DNA of 64,000 nt, taken from positions 17,342 to 81,341 of the forward strand of contig NZ_JACHCQ010000012.1 of the NCBI RefSeq assembly GCF_014205835.1, given 5' to 3'. Of the stretch, positions 8,709 to 18,183 are shown piece by piece. Both the position numbers and the translations under genes were made by a program. The stretch's first letter is position 1; every line of letters starts with the position of its first letter. Origin of the DNA: Pedobacter sp. AK013 (lineage in GTDB: Bacteria; Bacteroidota; Bacteroidia; Sphingobacteriales; Sphingobacteriaceae). The notes beneath the pieces were generated by a model, which searched no databases, was not told the origin of the DNA, and worked only from the letters and a program-made list of their open reading frames with translations.

Positions 8709-9854
8709 TTGAAAAAAGCAGAATTAACAAGTTTAACAGAAAAATACATAGCCGGTACTGCCAGTGGAGAAGAACGTCTTAAATTAGAATCTTGGTACAA
8801 TAATCAATTGAACCAAAATACTTTGGCGAGTGAAAAACAGATTGATGAGGAAGAGCAAGTTAAAGTTGGCGAGAAGATTTTTAATAAGATTAATCAAGAA
8901 ATAGAGCAGTATGAGAAAAAACGCCCTAACAGGTATTTTTATCGCTTAGCCGTTGCCGCCTCATTAATTGCCGTTTTAGGTTTTGGTTGGTTTATTTTAA
9001 GTGAGCGTACCGATCTTAAAAAAATAGATAAATCAGCCAGTTTAATCAAACCAGGCGGGAACAAAGCCTTTTTAACACTTGTTGATGGAACTAAAATTAA
9101 TTTAGATCAGGCGCTAAATGGTACAATAGCCAAGCAAGAGGGAATTCAAATTACCAAAACTGCCGACGGGCAATTGGTTTATACCGTTTTAGAAAATAAA
9201 TCAGCGCTGGCTAAACCAGGTTTTAATACCATTAGTACTCCGGCCGGCGGCCAGTATCAGGTAACCCTGCCCGATGGAACTAAGGTTTGGTTAAACGCCA
9301 TATCATCATTAAAATATCCTACCGCATTTACAGGCAAATATAGGGTGGTAGAGCTTACCGGCGAAGGTTATTTCGAAGTAGCTAAAAATAAAAACAAGCC
9401 TTTCAAACTTAAAACATCAAAACAAGAAATAAGTGTTTTGGGTACCCATTTTAATGTAAGTGCTTATGCTGATGACGCTGAGATTAAAACAACCCTGGTA
9501 GAAGGTGGGGTAGCCGTTAAAAACTTCAGTCCATTGGCTACAGGTTTGCTAAAACCAGGACAGCAGGCTGTTTTTCACAATACGGGTTTCAAAGTGAGCA
9601 ATGTTGATGTAGAAGAATATATCGCCTGGAAAAATGGCTTCTTTATGTTCAATAACGAAGGAATTAAAGAAGCGATGCAAAAATTAGCCAGGTGGTACGA
9701 TGTTGATATAGAGTATGTTGGTGATTTTGATGGGATTTACTTCGGCGGATCTTTTTCGAAACACAACAACTTACAAGAAACCTTAAAAATATTAGAATCT
9801 ACTGATAAGTTTAAATTTAAAATAGAAGGAAGGAGGATTAAAATTTTAAAATAA
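8709..9854 (+). CDS. FecR family anti-sigma factor
   Basis: A 381-aa inner-membrane anti-sigma regulator. A cytoplasmic N-terminal part (1-75) binds sigma; one membrane helix lies at about 78-98 (LAVAASLIAVLGFGWFIL); a periplasmic FecR domain follows (ISTPAGGQYQVTLPDGTKVW, then LTGEGYFEVAKNKNKPF), with a C-terminal DUF4974-like domain (MFNNEGIKEAMQKLARWYDV). The only plausible start is TTG at 8709, since no in-frame ATG exists upstream back to the stop. It receives the signal from the STN domain of the SusC encoded downstream. Confidence 0.92.
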   Translation: MKKAELTSLTEKYIAGTASGEERLKLESWYNNQLNQNTLASEKQIDEEEQVKVGEKIFNKINQEIEQYEKKRPNRYFYRLAVAASLIAVLGFGWFILSERTDLKKIDKSASLIKPGGNKAFLTLVDGTKINLDQALNGTIAKQEGIQITKTADGQLVYTVLENKSALAKPGFNTISTPAGGQYQVTLPDGTKVWLNAISSLKYPTAFTGKYRVVELTGEGYFEVAKNKNKPFKLKTSKQEISVLGTHFNVSAYADDAEIKTTLVEGGVAVKNFSPLATGLLKPGQQAVFHNTGFKVSNVDVEEYIAWKNGFFMFNNEGIKEAMQKLARWYDVDIEYVGDFDGIYFGGSFSKHNNLQETLKILESTDKFKFKIEGRRIKILK

Positions 9855-9870
9855 TACATGAAATTTTAAT

Positions 9871-9917
9871 CTAAAAAACGGATTTCGAGTGCAATCGAAA
9901 CCCGTTTAAAGTTTTAG
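9871..9917 (+). terminator. Hairpin between FecR and SusC genes
   Basis: CTAAAA..AACGG-a-TTTCGA / TCGAAA-c-CCGTT..TTTTAG forms a long stem with one mismatch and a 6-nt loop, ending in a short U-run. It stands in the 159-bp leader of the SusC gene and could act as an attenuator or 5' end stabiliser that lets SusC be expressed differently from sigma and FecR. Confidence 0.5.
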
Positions 9918-10013
9918 ATTAAAGTTGTTCCAACAATAACCAAATAGTTAAAACATTGTAAATGTAATAGCAACTGCTATAGGCATTTAATCAACCTAAA
10001 ACCTAACAAATGT

Positions 10014-13000
10014 ATGAAAATTTACGATTTTAATTTATACGGTTCAAGCCGTATAAAGAATAAAATTCTGTTATCTATGAAGCTAACCATCTTATTGCTT
10101 TTTATAGCCTTTTTACATGTTCATGCGGGCAGTTTTGCACAAAAGAACATTACGCTTAATGAAAAAAATGCATCATTACAAAAAGTGCTTAAAGCAATAA
10201 AAAATCAAAGCGGATACAATGTGTTTTTTATCCAAAGCGATTTAAAAAAGGCAAACATGGTGAGCATTGATATCAAAGATATGCCTTTAACCGAAGCCTT
10301 AAATCAATGCTTCAAAAACCAGCCCTTAACCTATTCTATACAGGCCAATACTATTGTGGTTAAAGAACGTCCTACAAATGCGGGCCCTGCTAATAAGCCA
10401 GAACAAAGCGCGCCCGTAAACAAGGTTATCGACGTGATTGGTACTATTGTAGACGAAATTGGTAAAGGTATACCCGGTGCCAGCATCAAAATAAAAGGCA
10501 GAGAGCAGGGCACGATGAGTGATGAAAGTGGAAACTTTAAACTAACTGGTGTGGCCGATGATGCCATTTTAGTCATCTCTTATTTAGGTTATCAAACCAA
10601 AGAAATAAAAGCATCGGCTACGGTAAAAGTTACTTTGTTGCCACAAAGCAACGATTTAAGCGAGGTAGTAGTGGTAGCTTATGGTACACAAAAAAAATCG
10701 AGTTTAACCGGAGCCATTGCAACCATTACACCTAAACAATTAAAAGAACGACCTGTAACCTCAATACAAAATGCTTTACAGGGTATTTCTCCAGGTTTAA
10801 CCATTTTACAACGCCCTGGCGATGTAAGTGCCAGTGCTACCGGTGGTACTGCCGTTAATATTAGGGGCAGAAGCAGTTTGGCAGGTGCAGGTACTCCACT
10901 TTACATTATTGATGGTATTCCGGCCAGTTCGCAAGAGTTTGCCACCCTTAATCCAAATGATATTTCGGGCATGTCCGTACTAAAAGATGCCTCTTCTGCT
11001 GCTTTATATGGCTCGAGAGCTGCAAATGGCGTAATTATGGTAACCACTAAAAGAGGTGGTGGAGAAAAAGCAACCATCGAGTTTAATGCCAACTACGGCT
11101 GGCAATCTCCAACCCGTATTGCAAAATATTTAGGATCAGTAGATTATACTACACTTTATAACGAAGCACTCACCAATGTTGGCCGTAGCCCTATGTACAC
11201 GCCGGCACAAATAGAGTTATACAGAAATGGTTCACAACCAGATTTATATCCAAATACTGATTGGTATAAAGAAGTTTTAAGGCCAAACGCACCGCAAGGC
11301 GATGTGAATTTAAACATCAATGCACCTGGAAAAATAACCAGTAGTTATTTGGGCTTAAATTATTTAACGCAGGAATCGTTGATTCCGAACAAAGACCAGG
11401 ATCGGTTTAGTGCAAAATTAAATACTGAGACTAAGGTTATCGAAAATATTCTGAAGATAGGTACCAATATCTCCTTCATTAATCAGGCTTTTGATCGTTT
11501 GGGTAACTTATCGTGGACAGAGTTAAACCGTTCTTTGCCAACCACTGTTTTTCGCCAGAGTAATGGCCAGTGGGGTTCGGTAAACAACGGAACGGTAGCC
11601 AGTAGTTCATTGCCATACCGTAACCAGGCCCGTATGATTGCCGAATCATCAAAAGGCAGCAACCGTAATAATTTGCTCCAAACTGCTGCCAACGCTACCT
11701 TAACGCCATTAAAAGGTCTATCAATTAATGGATTGGTTTCGTTAAAATTTACCAATAACAATAGCACGGCCTTTAACAATACCATGGCTCCGATTAATAA
11801 CTTTTTAACTGGCAACCCTATTCCGCTACCTGCAGGACAAGGCACACAGAACGACTTAAGGGAGTATTGGTCTAAAAGAAAAGAATTGTTGGTGCAAGCT
11901 ACTGCAGATTATGAACGTACTTTTGGCAAACATTACGGAAAGGTAACGGTAGGTTCATCGCAAGAAAGCAATGTACTTAGAAGTGCATTTCTTGGCCGCA
12001 GAAACTTTCCTAATAACGATTTAAGTACCATCATTAATGGTTCTGGTAACGGAGAAGATATTTTATCAGATAATAACAATGACGATATTATTGCAGGTGT
12101 TTATGGTCTTGCTAATAGAACTGCTGCCGAAGAATGGGCCATGCGATCGATGTTTGGTCGTTTTAACTATGCTTTTGAAGATAAATACCTGTTAGAGGTA
12201 AATGCCCGTATTGATTATTCTTCACGTTTCCGTGAAGATGTACGTAGGGCCTTCTTTCCGTCGTTTTCTGCCGGATGGGTAGTTTCAAAAGAAGACTTCA
12301 TGAAAAACATCAACTGGGTTGATAATTTAAAGCTCCGTGGTTCTTATGGTTCATTGGGTAACCAGGATGTGGTTGCCGTTGGTAATTATTTTAACCGATT
12401 AAACTCGGGCTTTCAATATAGCTTTGAAGGTACCGCACAGGATGGAATCTGGCAGGCAGACGGATCGTGGCCAACCACAACCTGGGAAAAAGTATATATG
12501 ACCGATTTCGGAGCAGATATGACCTTATTTAAAGGTAAATTAGACATTACCGCAGATTACTACATTAAGGATACCAAAGATTTGTTATTGCGTAATGCCG
12601 CTTTGGCAACTTATCCCTTAACCGTACCTTTTACCAATGCAGCAAGTACCCGTAATACAGGCTTTGAGCTGGCTGTTACTCATAACAACCGCATTGGTAA
12701 AGATTTTACTTTTAGTGTAGGCGGTAACTTATCATTAATTAAAAGTAAAATCACCAAAATTGGTGATAACAACAATGACCTCTTTGCGGATGATCTATAT
12801 ATTCAAAGAGTTGGTGAATCGCTTGGGTCTTTTTACGGGTATATTGCTGATGGTCTTTTTGTTAGTAATGAAGAGGTTGCTTCACATGCTTTTCAAGATG
12901 CTCGTACCAGAGCTGGAGATATTAAATACAGGGATATAAATGGCGATAATGTGATTAACGCAGCCGACCGTACCATTATTGGCAACGACGTACCTTTTGT

Positions 13001-13481
13001 AAACTATGGTTTTAATTTAAGTGCCGCGTACAAGGGGTTCGATTTTAATATCCTTACTTATGGCGTAGCCAAAGTAAAAACCTTTTTGGGCCAGGAAGCT
13101 TCAACACCTTTTTTTAACGGTGCAAATGCTAAAGTACAGTTGTTAAACCGCTGGACAAAAGAAAACCCTGATCCAAATGCAGATTTCCCGAGGACATTGT
13201 TAACTGCTGATGCAGGTCATAATATCAATCAGCTTTCATCATTTTACCTGTTCAGTGGTTCTTACTTCAGGGTAAGGGGCATTACTTTAGGGTATACCTT
13301 ACCTCAAAATGCTGTGAAAAAAATTGGTTTGTCTAAACTGAGAATTTACGGAACTGCCAATAATCCTTTCACTATTATGGCCGATAAACGTTTGGGTGAT
13401 TATGATCCCGAATCTGCTTCAGGCCGCGGTGGTTATCCGGGTATTAAAACGTGGTCGTTTGGTTTAAGTGCAGGATTATAA
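10014..13481 (+). CDS. susC: SusC-type TonB-dependent receptor with STN domain
   Basis: A 1155-aa outer-membrane transporter. Order of parts: a long N-terminal leader with signal helix (LTILLLFIAFLHVHAGSFAQ, about 25-43), an STN signalling domain (about 48-115) that contacts FecR, a carboxypeptidase-D-like repeat (about 138-220), a plug with DVSASATGG.. and YIIDGIPASS, and a barrel. The presence of the STN domain and the upstream sigma/FecR pair shows trans-envelope signalling control. The SusD partner gene follows directly. No glycan-degrading enzyme lies nearby, so the polymer or oligomer imported is unknown. Confidence 0.95.
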   Translation: MKIYDFNLYGSSRIKNKILLSMKLTILLLFIAFLHVHAGSFAQKNITLNEKNASLQKVLKAIKNQSGYNVFFIQSDLKKANMVSIDIKDMPLTEALNQCFKNQPLTYSIQANTIVVKERPTNAGPANKPEQSAPVNKVIDVIGTIVDEIGKGIPGASIKIKGREQGTMSDESGNFKLTGVADDAILVISYLGYQTKEIKASATVKVTLLPQSNDLSEVVVVAYGTQKKSSLTGAIATITPKQLKERPVTSIQNALQGISPGLTILQRPGDVSASATGGTAVNIRGRSSLAGAGTPLYIIDGIPASSQEFATLNPNDISGMSVLKDASSAALYGSRAANGVIMVTTKRGGGEKATIEFNANYGWQSPTRIAKYLGSVDYTTLYNEALTNVGRSPMYTPAQIELYRNGSQPDLYPNTDWYKEVLRPNAPQGDVNLNINAPGKITSSYLGLNYLTQESLIPNKDQDRFSAKLNTETKVIENILKIGTNISFINQAFDRLGNLSWTELNRSLPTTVFRQSNGQWGSVNNGTVASSSLPYRNQARMIAESSKGSNRNNLLQTAANATLTPLKGLSINGLVSLKFTNNNSTAFNNTMAPINNFLTGNPIPLPAGQGTQNDLREYWSKRKELLVQATADYERTFGKHYGKVTVGSSQESNVLRSAFLGRRNFPNNDLSTIINGSGNGEDILSDNNNDDIIAGVYGLANRTAAEEWAMRSMFGRFNYAFEDKYLLEVNARIDYSSRFREDVRRAFFPSFSAGWVVSKEDFMKNINWVDNLKLRGSYGSLGNQDVVAVGNYFNRLNSGFQYSFEGTAQDGIWQADGSWPTTTWEKVYMTDFGADMTLFKGKLDITADYYIKDTKDLLLRNAALATYPLTVPFTNAASTRNTGFELAVTHNNRIGKDFTFSVGGNLSLIKSKITKIGDNNNDLFADDLYIQRVGESLGSFYGYIADGLFVSNEEVASHAFQDARTRAGDIKYRDINGDNVINAADRTIIGNDVPFVNYGFNLSAAYKGFDFNILTYGVAKVKTFLGQEASTPFFNGANAKVQLLNRWTKENPDPNADFPRTLLTADAGHNINQLSSFYLFSGSYFRVRGITLGYTLPQNAVKKIGLSKLRIYGTANNPFTIMADKRLGDYDPESASGRGGYPGIKTWSFGLSAGL

Positions 13482-13482
13482 A

Positions 13483-15147
13483 ATGAATAGAAAAATGAAA
13501 AAGATATATATAGTTACAAGCATATTGTTATCAACTGCTTTGGTTTCTTGCAAAAAAGATTTTTTAGAAAGGCCACCATTAAACCAGGTATCGGAAGCTA
13601 CTTTCTGGAAAAACGCAAATGATGTTTACCTGGCCGTAAATGGGGTGTATAACCAGTTACCTGGCGATGGCATGGTGTACGACGACGCGGCTGCAGATAA
13701 TGCACATGCGCAATATCCGTGGGAAAGTTCGGCAACAGACGTATCATCAGGTAATGTAAACTCTGCTTTAGATGCAGGCTGGGATTTTACCGCAATTGGC
13801 CGTGCCAATTATTTTTTAGATAATGCAGATAAGGTAACTGCTATTGATAAAACTTTGCTGGATCGCTATAAAGCCGAAGTTCGTTTTATCAGGGCAAATG
13901 CCTACTTCTGGTTGATTTGTAAATTTGGTGATGTGCCATTATCGACAAAAACTGTTGAGCTTGGCAGAGAAAATATTCCAAGAACACCAAAAGCAGAAGT
14001 ATTAAAATTTGTAGTTGATGAATTAGATGCTATTGCTAAAATTTTACCGCAAAGTTATGCTGGTGGTAAACCAAATGAAAAGGGCCGCATTACCAAAGGT
14101 GCAGCACTTGCTTTAAAAGCACGTGCATACTTATACGATGGCCAGTGGCAATTGGCTGCCGATGCAGCAAGCCAGGTAATGACTTTGGGTTACAGTTTGT
14201 TTAAAGTAACGGCCGAAGATGCCTTAAGTGCCAAAGATAATTACAGTGCATGGGTAGATTTTGCAAATGCCGACGACGAGAAAAAGTTCCGTTTAGGTCT
14301 GCGTAGCTACGAAGCCTTGTTTCAACAGGCCAATGAGGGAAATGTGGAAGTGATTTTAGACAGACAGCGTATTCCGCAACAGGATCCTAATGCTTTAAAC
14401 ACCCTGTTGCCTTCTGCTGATTTAGGTGGATGGGGCTCAATTGCACCGACACAAGAGCTGGTAAACAGTTATCCAAGTTATAAAACCGGCGATTTAATTA
14501 CACCGCCTACACCAGCACAACGTGCTGCATGGTATAAAGCCAAAGATCCGGCATTTAAAAACGAATATAAAAACAGGGATCCCCGCTTTTATGCCAGTAT
14601 TTTATTTGATGGAAACCCATGGAATGCCATTGAAGACGGCTATACCTTTAAATGGACCGAGGGCGCAGGTAATACCGCATTAACAGGTTATAGCGTGCGT
14701 AAAATGGTAGATCCGAAAATCTACCGTGATCAGATGGAAAATCACGCCAACAATATCCTGATCCGTTACGCAGAGGTTTTATTAACCTATGCGGAAGCCA
14801 AAAATGAATTAACAGGTCCTGATGGATCGGTATACGATGCTTTAGATCAGATCAGGACCCGTGCTGGTATGCCAGTAGTAGACAGAACTAAATATGCTAC
14901 TCAGGCAACCTTAAGAGAATTGATCAGGAACGAAAGACGTATAGAGCTTGCTATAGAAGGGCAGCGTTATATGGACATCAGAAGATGGAAAATTGCGCCA
15001 CAGGTAATGAAATCTATTTTTAGTATCAGCGATGCGGTTAAACCTATCCAGGTTAGAACCTGGACTGATAAATTGTATTTAATGCCAATCCCGCAAGATC
15101 AGCTAGATCTTTCTAAAGGCATTTTAAAGCAGAACAGCGGTTATTAA
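13483..15147 (+). CDS. susD: SusD/RagB family nutrient-binding outer-membrane lipoprotein
   Basis: A 554-aa surface lipoprotein that caps the SusC transporter. The N-terminal signal ends in a lipobox (ALVSC, Cys about residue 22), then KKDFLERPPLNQ, typical of SusD. TPR-like helices are visible (RYKAEVRFIRANAYFWLI) and the RagB C-terminal part (ILIRYAEVLLTYAEAKNEL, then RNERRIELAIEGQRYMDIRRW). ATG at 13483, one base after the SusC stop, is chosen over a GTG at 13468 that would overlap SusC; a third candidate ATG lies at 13495. Followed by a strong terminator, so the sigma-FecR-SusCD unit ends here. Confidence 0.95.
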   Translation: MNRKMKKIYIVTSILLSTALVSCKKDFLERPPLNQVSEATFWKNANDVYLAVNGVYNQLPGDGMVYDDAAADNAHAQYPWESSATDVSSGNVNSALDAGWDFTAIGRANYFLDNADKVTAIDKTLLDRYKAEVRFIRANAYFWLICKFGDVPLSTKTVELGRENIPRTPKAEVLKFVVDELDAIAKILPQSYAGGKPNEKGRITKGAALALKARAYLYDGQWQLAADAASQVMTLGYSLFKVTAEDALSAKDNYSAWVDFANADDEKKFRLGLRSYEALFQQANEGNVEVILDRQRIPQQDPNALNTLLPSADLGGWGSIAPTQELVNSYPSYKTGDLITPPTPAQRAAWYKAKDPAFKNEYKNRDPRFYASILFDGNPWNAIEDGYTFKWTEGAGNTALTGYSVRKMVDPKIYRDQMENHANNILIRYAEVLLTYAEAKNELTGPDGSVYDALDQIRTRAGMPVVDRTKYATQATLRELIRNERRIELAIEGQRYMDIRRWKIAPQVMKSIFSISDAVKPIQVRTWTDKLYLMPIPQDQLDLSKGILKQNSGY

Positions 15148-15181
15148 GATAAATGCATCTACTTATGCGCACAATGATTAT

Positions 15182-15215
15182 AGCGGCCAGGTTTATCCTG
15201 GTCGCTATTTTTTTT
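15182..15215 (+). terminator. Rho-independent terminator after SusD
   Basis: A 10-bp stem AGCGGCCAGG / CCTGGTCGCT with one G-U pair and a TTTAT loop, followed by A and eight Ts. It lies 35 bp after the SusD stop codon. Confidence 0.9.
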
Positions 15216-15361
15216 GATCAGATTATTTCATTGTATTCAGTTGCCCATTATTAGGACTGTAGTGGATGGTTATTCAAGAGATAAACTAAACTTCCTTTCA
15301 TTTTCTTATAGCAAACTGCCGCAAGACTTCTGGTTTTGGACTAAAAACTCCAAACTAAATT

Positions 15362-15940
15362 CTATTTTACCCGCACATTTGCGCCCGCCAACCTAACCGT
15401 TTCGCTAATCCTTGTTGCTCTTGTTTCTGCTCTTTTGGCCTCTGATATCCATTTTAGTATAGCCTTCTTTGAAGAACGGGGAAATTTTTGCCAGTGTGTT
15501 TGTGCCAGCATGTTTGATTCAAATTCTTTTTTTAAATCATCAGGAACAACCAGATTTTCCACATCGTTCAAGGCATCCCACATGCCGTTGGCTTTTGCTA
15601 TTTCGATTGTTTGCAAACCCGCAGGGCTCATTAATCCTTGCTCAATCATGTTTAGGGCTTTATTTTTGTTTATAGCGCTCCAATTACTTTTGGCTTTTCT
15701 TTTAGAGAAAAATTGATAACGGCTTTCTTCATCACGCTTAACTGTTAAGCTGTCAATCCATCCATAACAAAGTGCTTCATCAACTGCGTTACTATGAGGT
15801 AAACTATTCGCTGATGCATCTTTTTTATAGATAATTAACCAAGCAGATACCTCTTTTTCATGGTTTTCAGCAAGCCATTGGCGCCAGTCGGCTTGGGTTT
15901 TAGCATAAAAAGCTTTAACGCCGTTTTTTATTTCTTCCAT
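15362..15940 (-). CDS. YdeI/OmdA family protein
   Basis: A 192-aa protein of the YdeI/OmpD-associated family. Marks: WRQWLAENHEKEVSAWLIIYKK, the DEALCYGWIDS motif, YQFFSKRKAKSNWSAINK, and a C-terminal helix region ILKWISEAKRAETRATRI. The family is linked to bacteriocin and antimicrobial-peptide tolerance in some bacteria, but its biochemical role is not settled. ATG at 15940 is preferred to an ATG at 15955 since MEEIKNGVKAFY begins the conserved part. It lies alone, convergent to the SusCD unit. Confidence 0.85.
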   Translation of the reverse strand: MEEIKNGVKAFYAKTQADWRQWLAENHEKEVSAWLIIYKKDASANSLPHSNAVDEALCYGWIDSLTVKRDEESRYQFFSKRKAKSNWSAINKNKALNMIEQGLMSPAGLQTIEIAKANGMWDALNDVENLVVPDDLKKEFESNMLAQTHWQKFPRSSKKAILKWISEAKRAETRATRISETVRLAGANVRVK

Positions 15941-15957
15941 AGAGATCATTATCAAGG

Positions 15958-16179
15958 TTAATCGGTTTTTTGTGTAAATTGGTTAATCAACGCCAAACGC
16001 CCAACTCCAAACCTCTTCTTCTCCAAGTTGGTAATTCCCCATAAATCGTAGCTAATCCGGCCATAAAAAATCGAATCGATACCATCTAAAGAATCGTTAA
16101 AATTGGTATCACCATCCATAGTGTACCAATCAATTTCTCCATTAGGGACTTCAATGTATCTATCTAGTATATTACGTCT
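15958..16179 (-). pseudogene. Fragment of a dihydrofolate reductase-family (RibD C-terminal-like) gene
   Basis: On the minus strand, a 73-codon open stretch without a start codon reads YIEVPNGEIDWYTMDGD, then IDSIFYGRISYDLW. This matches the N-terminal third of DHFR-like proteins of the YwjB/YyaP kind (pattern YIA-SLDGYIA-PNGEIDWL...IDT-LMGR-TYE). The start (KVILYIATSLDG) has been replaced or mutated and everything after the first 60 residues is missing, with unrelated residues before the stop at 15958. It looks like a decayed remnant. Confidence 0.6.
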
Positions 16180-16317
16180 AAATTACAAAATATCCTTTAA
16201 ACCGATCTTGAAATTAGATTTGGCATTCGCGAGCATCAGTTAATTATTCAACTTAACCATAAGTTAACATATACGCTCTTTCTTTGTCTGGCATTGCCTG
16301 ATATAGATATTTTTAAT

Positions 16318-17922
16318 ATGATCAAATCCTTTAGTGTTCTTGTACTTTTTCTGCTTTTCATTTCGAATGCAATTGCGCAGGAAGAAAAATTCGAATCGAT
16401 TATTGCGCTGAATCAAAAAAATCCGACTGCTGCCCTGGCTCAATTAAAAAAAATATATGCCAAATCTATTGATGATAATGATGAGCTTTTAGAAGGTAAA
16501 TGTTTGCAGCAAATGGGCAAGGTTTGTTATACGCAGGGTCATTTTAGCCAATCGTTAGAATTCTTTTTAAAAGCAGATAAAATATTCAACAATGCCAACC
16601 AATCGCTTTTATTGGCTGCTAACCTTAACGATGTGGGTGTGCTTTACTATTACATGAAGCAGAAAGACAAAGCAATGAACAGCTATCGCAAAGCCATAAG
16701 TGTTTATAAAAGATCGAATAATTTAATTGGCCAGGCAACCGTTTTGGGTAATATTGGGCAGTTATATGAAAAAAGGCAACTTTACGATAGTGCATTTTAC
16801 TATCAAAAACTGGCTTTAAAAATAAACGAACAGATTAACGATAAAAGTGGGGCGGCCAAAATACACGAAAACCTGGGCAGCATATATGAAGACCTGGAGC
16901 GTTATGATTCTGCTTACGTACATTTTAAACAGTCGTTAAATTTATATCAGGAAGACCATAATAACCTGGGGAGTATTGAAGTAATTAATAATTTAGGCGA
17001 TATCCTTCGTAAAACAGGCCGGTATAAGGAGAGTATTGTACAAACCGAAACAGCATTTAAACTGGCCGAAAAGATGGGTAATGTTTATCAGTTAAGTTCC
17101 TGCTGTAGAGATTTAGGTAAGGCGTATGAACTGTTGAACAATATGGATAGCGCTTACCATTATGTAAAACTTGGATATAAATACACCATCGACCTCTATT
17201 CGCAAGATGGTGCCAGGCAGGTGGCATTTTTGCAGGTACTTTACGATATCAATAAAAAATCAGATGAGATTTCTAAACTGAAAAACGATAGGAAAGTAAA
17301 CAGGATTATTGCTTTTTCTGCCACCATTGTAGTAGTATTAATAGTTGTTTTGGGTTTTGTAATTTTTAGCAGGCAGCGCTTAAAGTTAAAAGATCAACAG
17401 ATGCTGGCACGACAGAAAGCAATAGAACACGATATGACCAGCTTGGCGCTCAAAAATCTTCAGCTCGAAGAGCAAAATCTAAAACAGTTATTAGAAGTTA
17501 AAAGCAGAGAACTGTCTACCCATACCCTAAACCTGATTAAACACAACCAGTTTTTGGAAAAGCTTAGGAGCACTTTACAGGCGATGATAAAAGATGATAA
17601 GCGCGATCAGAAAAAGCAGATGAACCAGATCCTCACCGAAATTAATCAGAGCTTTAATCACGAACGTAACTGGAAAGAATTTACGCTGGCTTTTGAACAG
17701 GTGCATCATCAATTTCTCGAAAGCCTGAAAAAATATAGCAATGAGCTTACTTCAGCAGATATGCGCTTAATTGCATTGTTAAAAATGAACCTCGATTCTG
17801 GCGATATGGCAACCTTACTTGGTATTTCTACCGATAGCCTGAGGGTATCGAGATATAGGTTAAGGAAAAAGCTAAATCTGGCACAAGGCGATAATTTATC
17901 AGCATTTATCCAGGCGTTATAA
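16318..17922 (+). CDS. TPR-repeat membrane protein with LuxR-like HTH
   Basis: A 534-aa regulator of the Bacteroidota TPR-sensor type. A signal peptide (VLVLFLLFISNAIAQ) leads to a periplasmic array of about six TPR units (for example NDVGVLYYYMKQKDKAMNSY, GQLYEKRQLYDSAFYYQKLA), one membrane helix (IIAFSATIVVVLIVVLGFVIF, about 341-361), a cytoplasmic coiled coil, and a C-terminal helix-turn-helix (MATLLGISTDSLRVSRYRLRKKL). ATG at 16318 starts the signal peptide; an upstream in-frame TTG at 16294 is less likely. It precedes the TonB-phytase unit and probably senses its nutrient. Confidence 0.85.
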   Translation: MIKSFSVLVLFLLFISNAIAQEEKFESIIALNQKNPTAALAQLKKIYAKSIDDNDELLEGKCLQQMGKVCYTQGHFSQSLEFFLKADKIFNNANQSLLLAANLNDVGVLYYYMKQKDKAMNSYRKAISVYKRSNNLIGQATVLGNIGQLYEKRQLYDSAFYYQKLALKINEQINDKSGAAKIHENLGSIYEDLERYDSAYVHFKQSLNLYQEDHNNLGSIEVINNLGDILRKTGRYKESIVQTETAFKLAEKMGNVYQLSSCCRDLGKAYELLNNMDSAYHYVKLGYKYTIDLYSQDGARQVAFLQVLYDINKKSDEISKLKNDRKVNRIIAFSATIVVVLIVVLGFVIFSRQRLKLKDQQMLARQKAIEHDMTSLALKNLQLEEQNLKQLLEVKSRELSTHTLNLIKHNQFLEKLRSTLQAMIKDDKRDQKKQMNQILTEINQSFNHERNWKEFTLAFEQVHHQFLESLKKYSNELTSADMRLIALLKMNLDSGDMATLLGISTDSLRVSRYRLRKKLNLAQGDNLSAFIQAL

Positions 17923-17924
17923 CC

Positions 17925-18145
17925 GTTACATCAGCTGTAATATTGTGGCCCGTTTTTTTGATTTGATGGGCTTAACAATTCGTTAATGTAACGGTAATAA
18001 AAGCATAATGGTGTTTTGGTGCTTATTTAATTTATTGATAATCATTTTGTTATGTTTTTGTGTTGCCTTTTTATATATGCTTGTTGTAACGCTGTTGCCT
18101 TTATGTAACCCTTATAATTTCATTGTGTAATCTGGTGTATACACC
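17925..18145 (+). promoter_or_regulatory. Candidate operator region upstream of the phytase locus
   Basis: Between the TPR regulator and the TonB receptor, the hexamer TGTAAC/T recurs at 17986, 18084, 18103 and 18125 (the last two 22 bp apart), and in inverted form GTTACAT at 17925. A perfect 12-bp palindrome GGTGTATACACC lies at 18134-18145, about 40 bp before the start codon. These are plausible binding sites for the adjacent HTH protein or a phosphate-response regulator; no binding is proven. Confidence 0.4.
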
Positions 18146-18183
18146 TTTGCCCTGTCGACAATAAAAAGACATAACCAAACACA

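Noticed and set aside
10014..15147. Polysaccharide utilisation locus
   Set aside because: SusC and SusD are present but no glycoside hydrolase, lyase or esterase lies near them, so a glycan substrate is not claimed.
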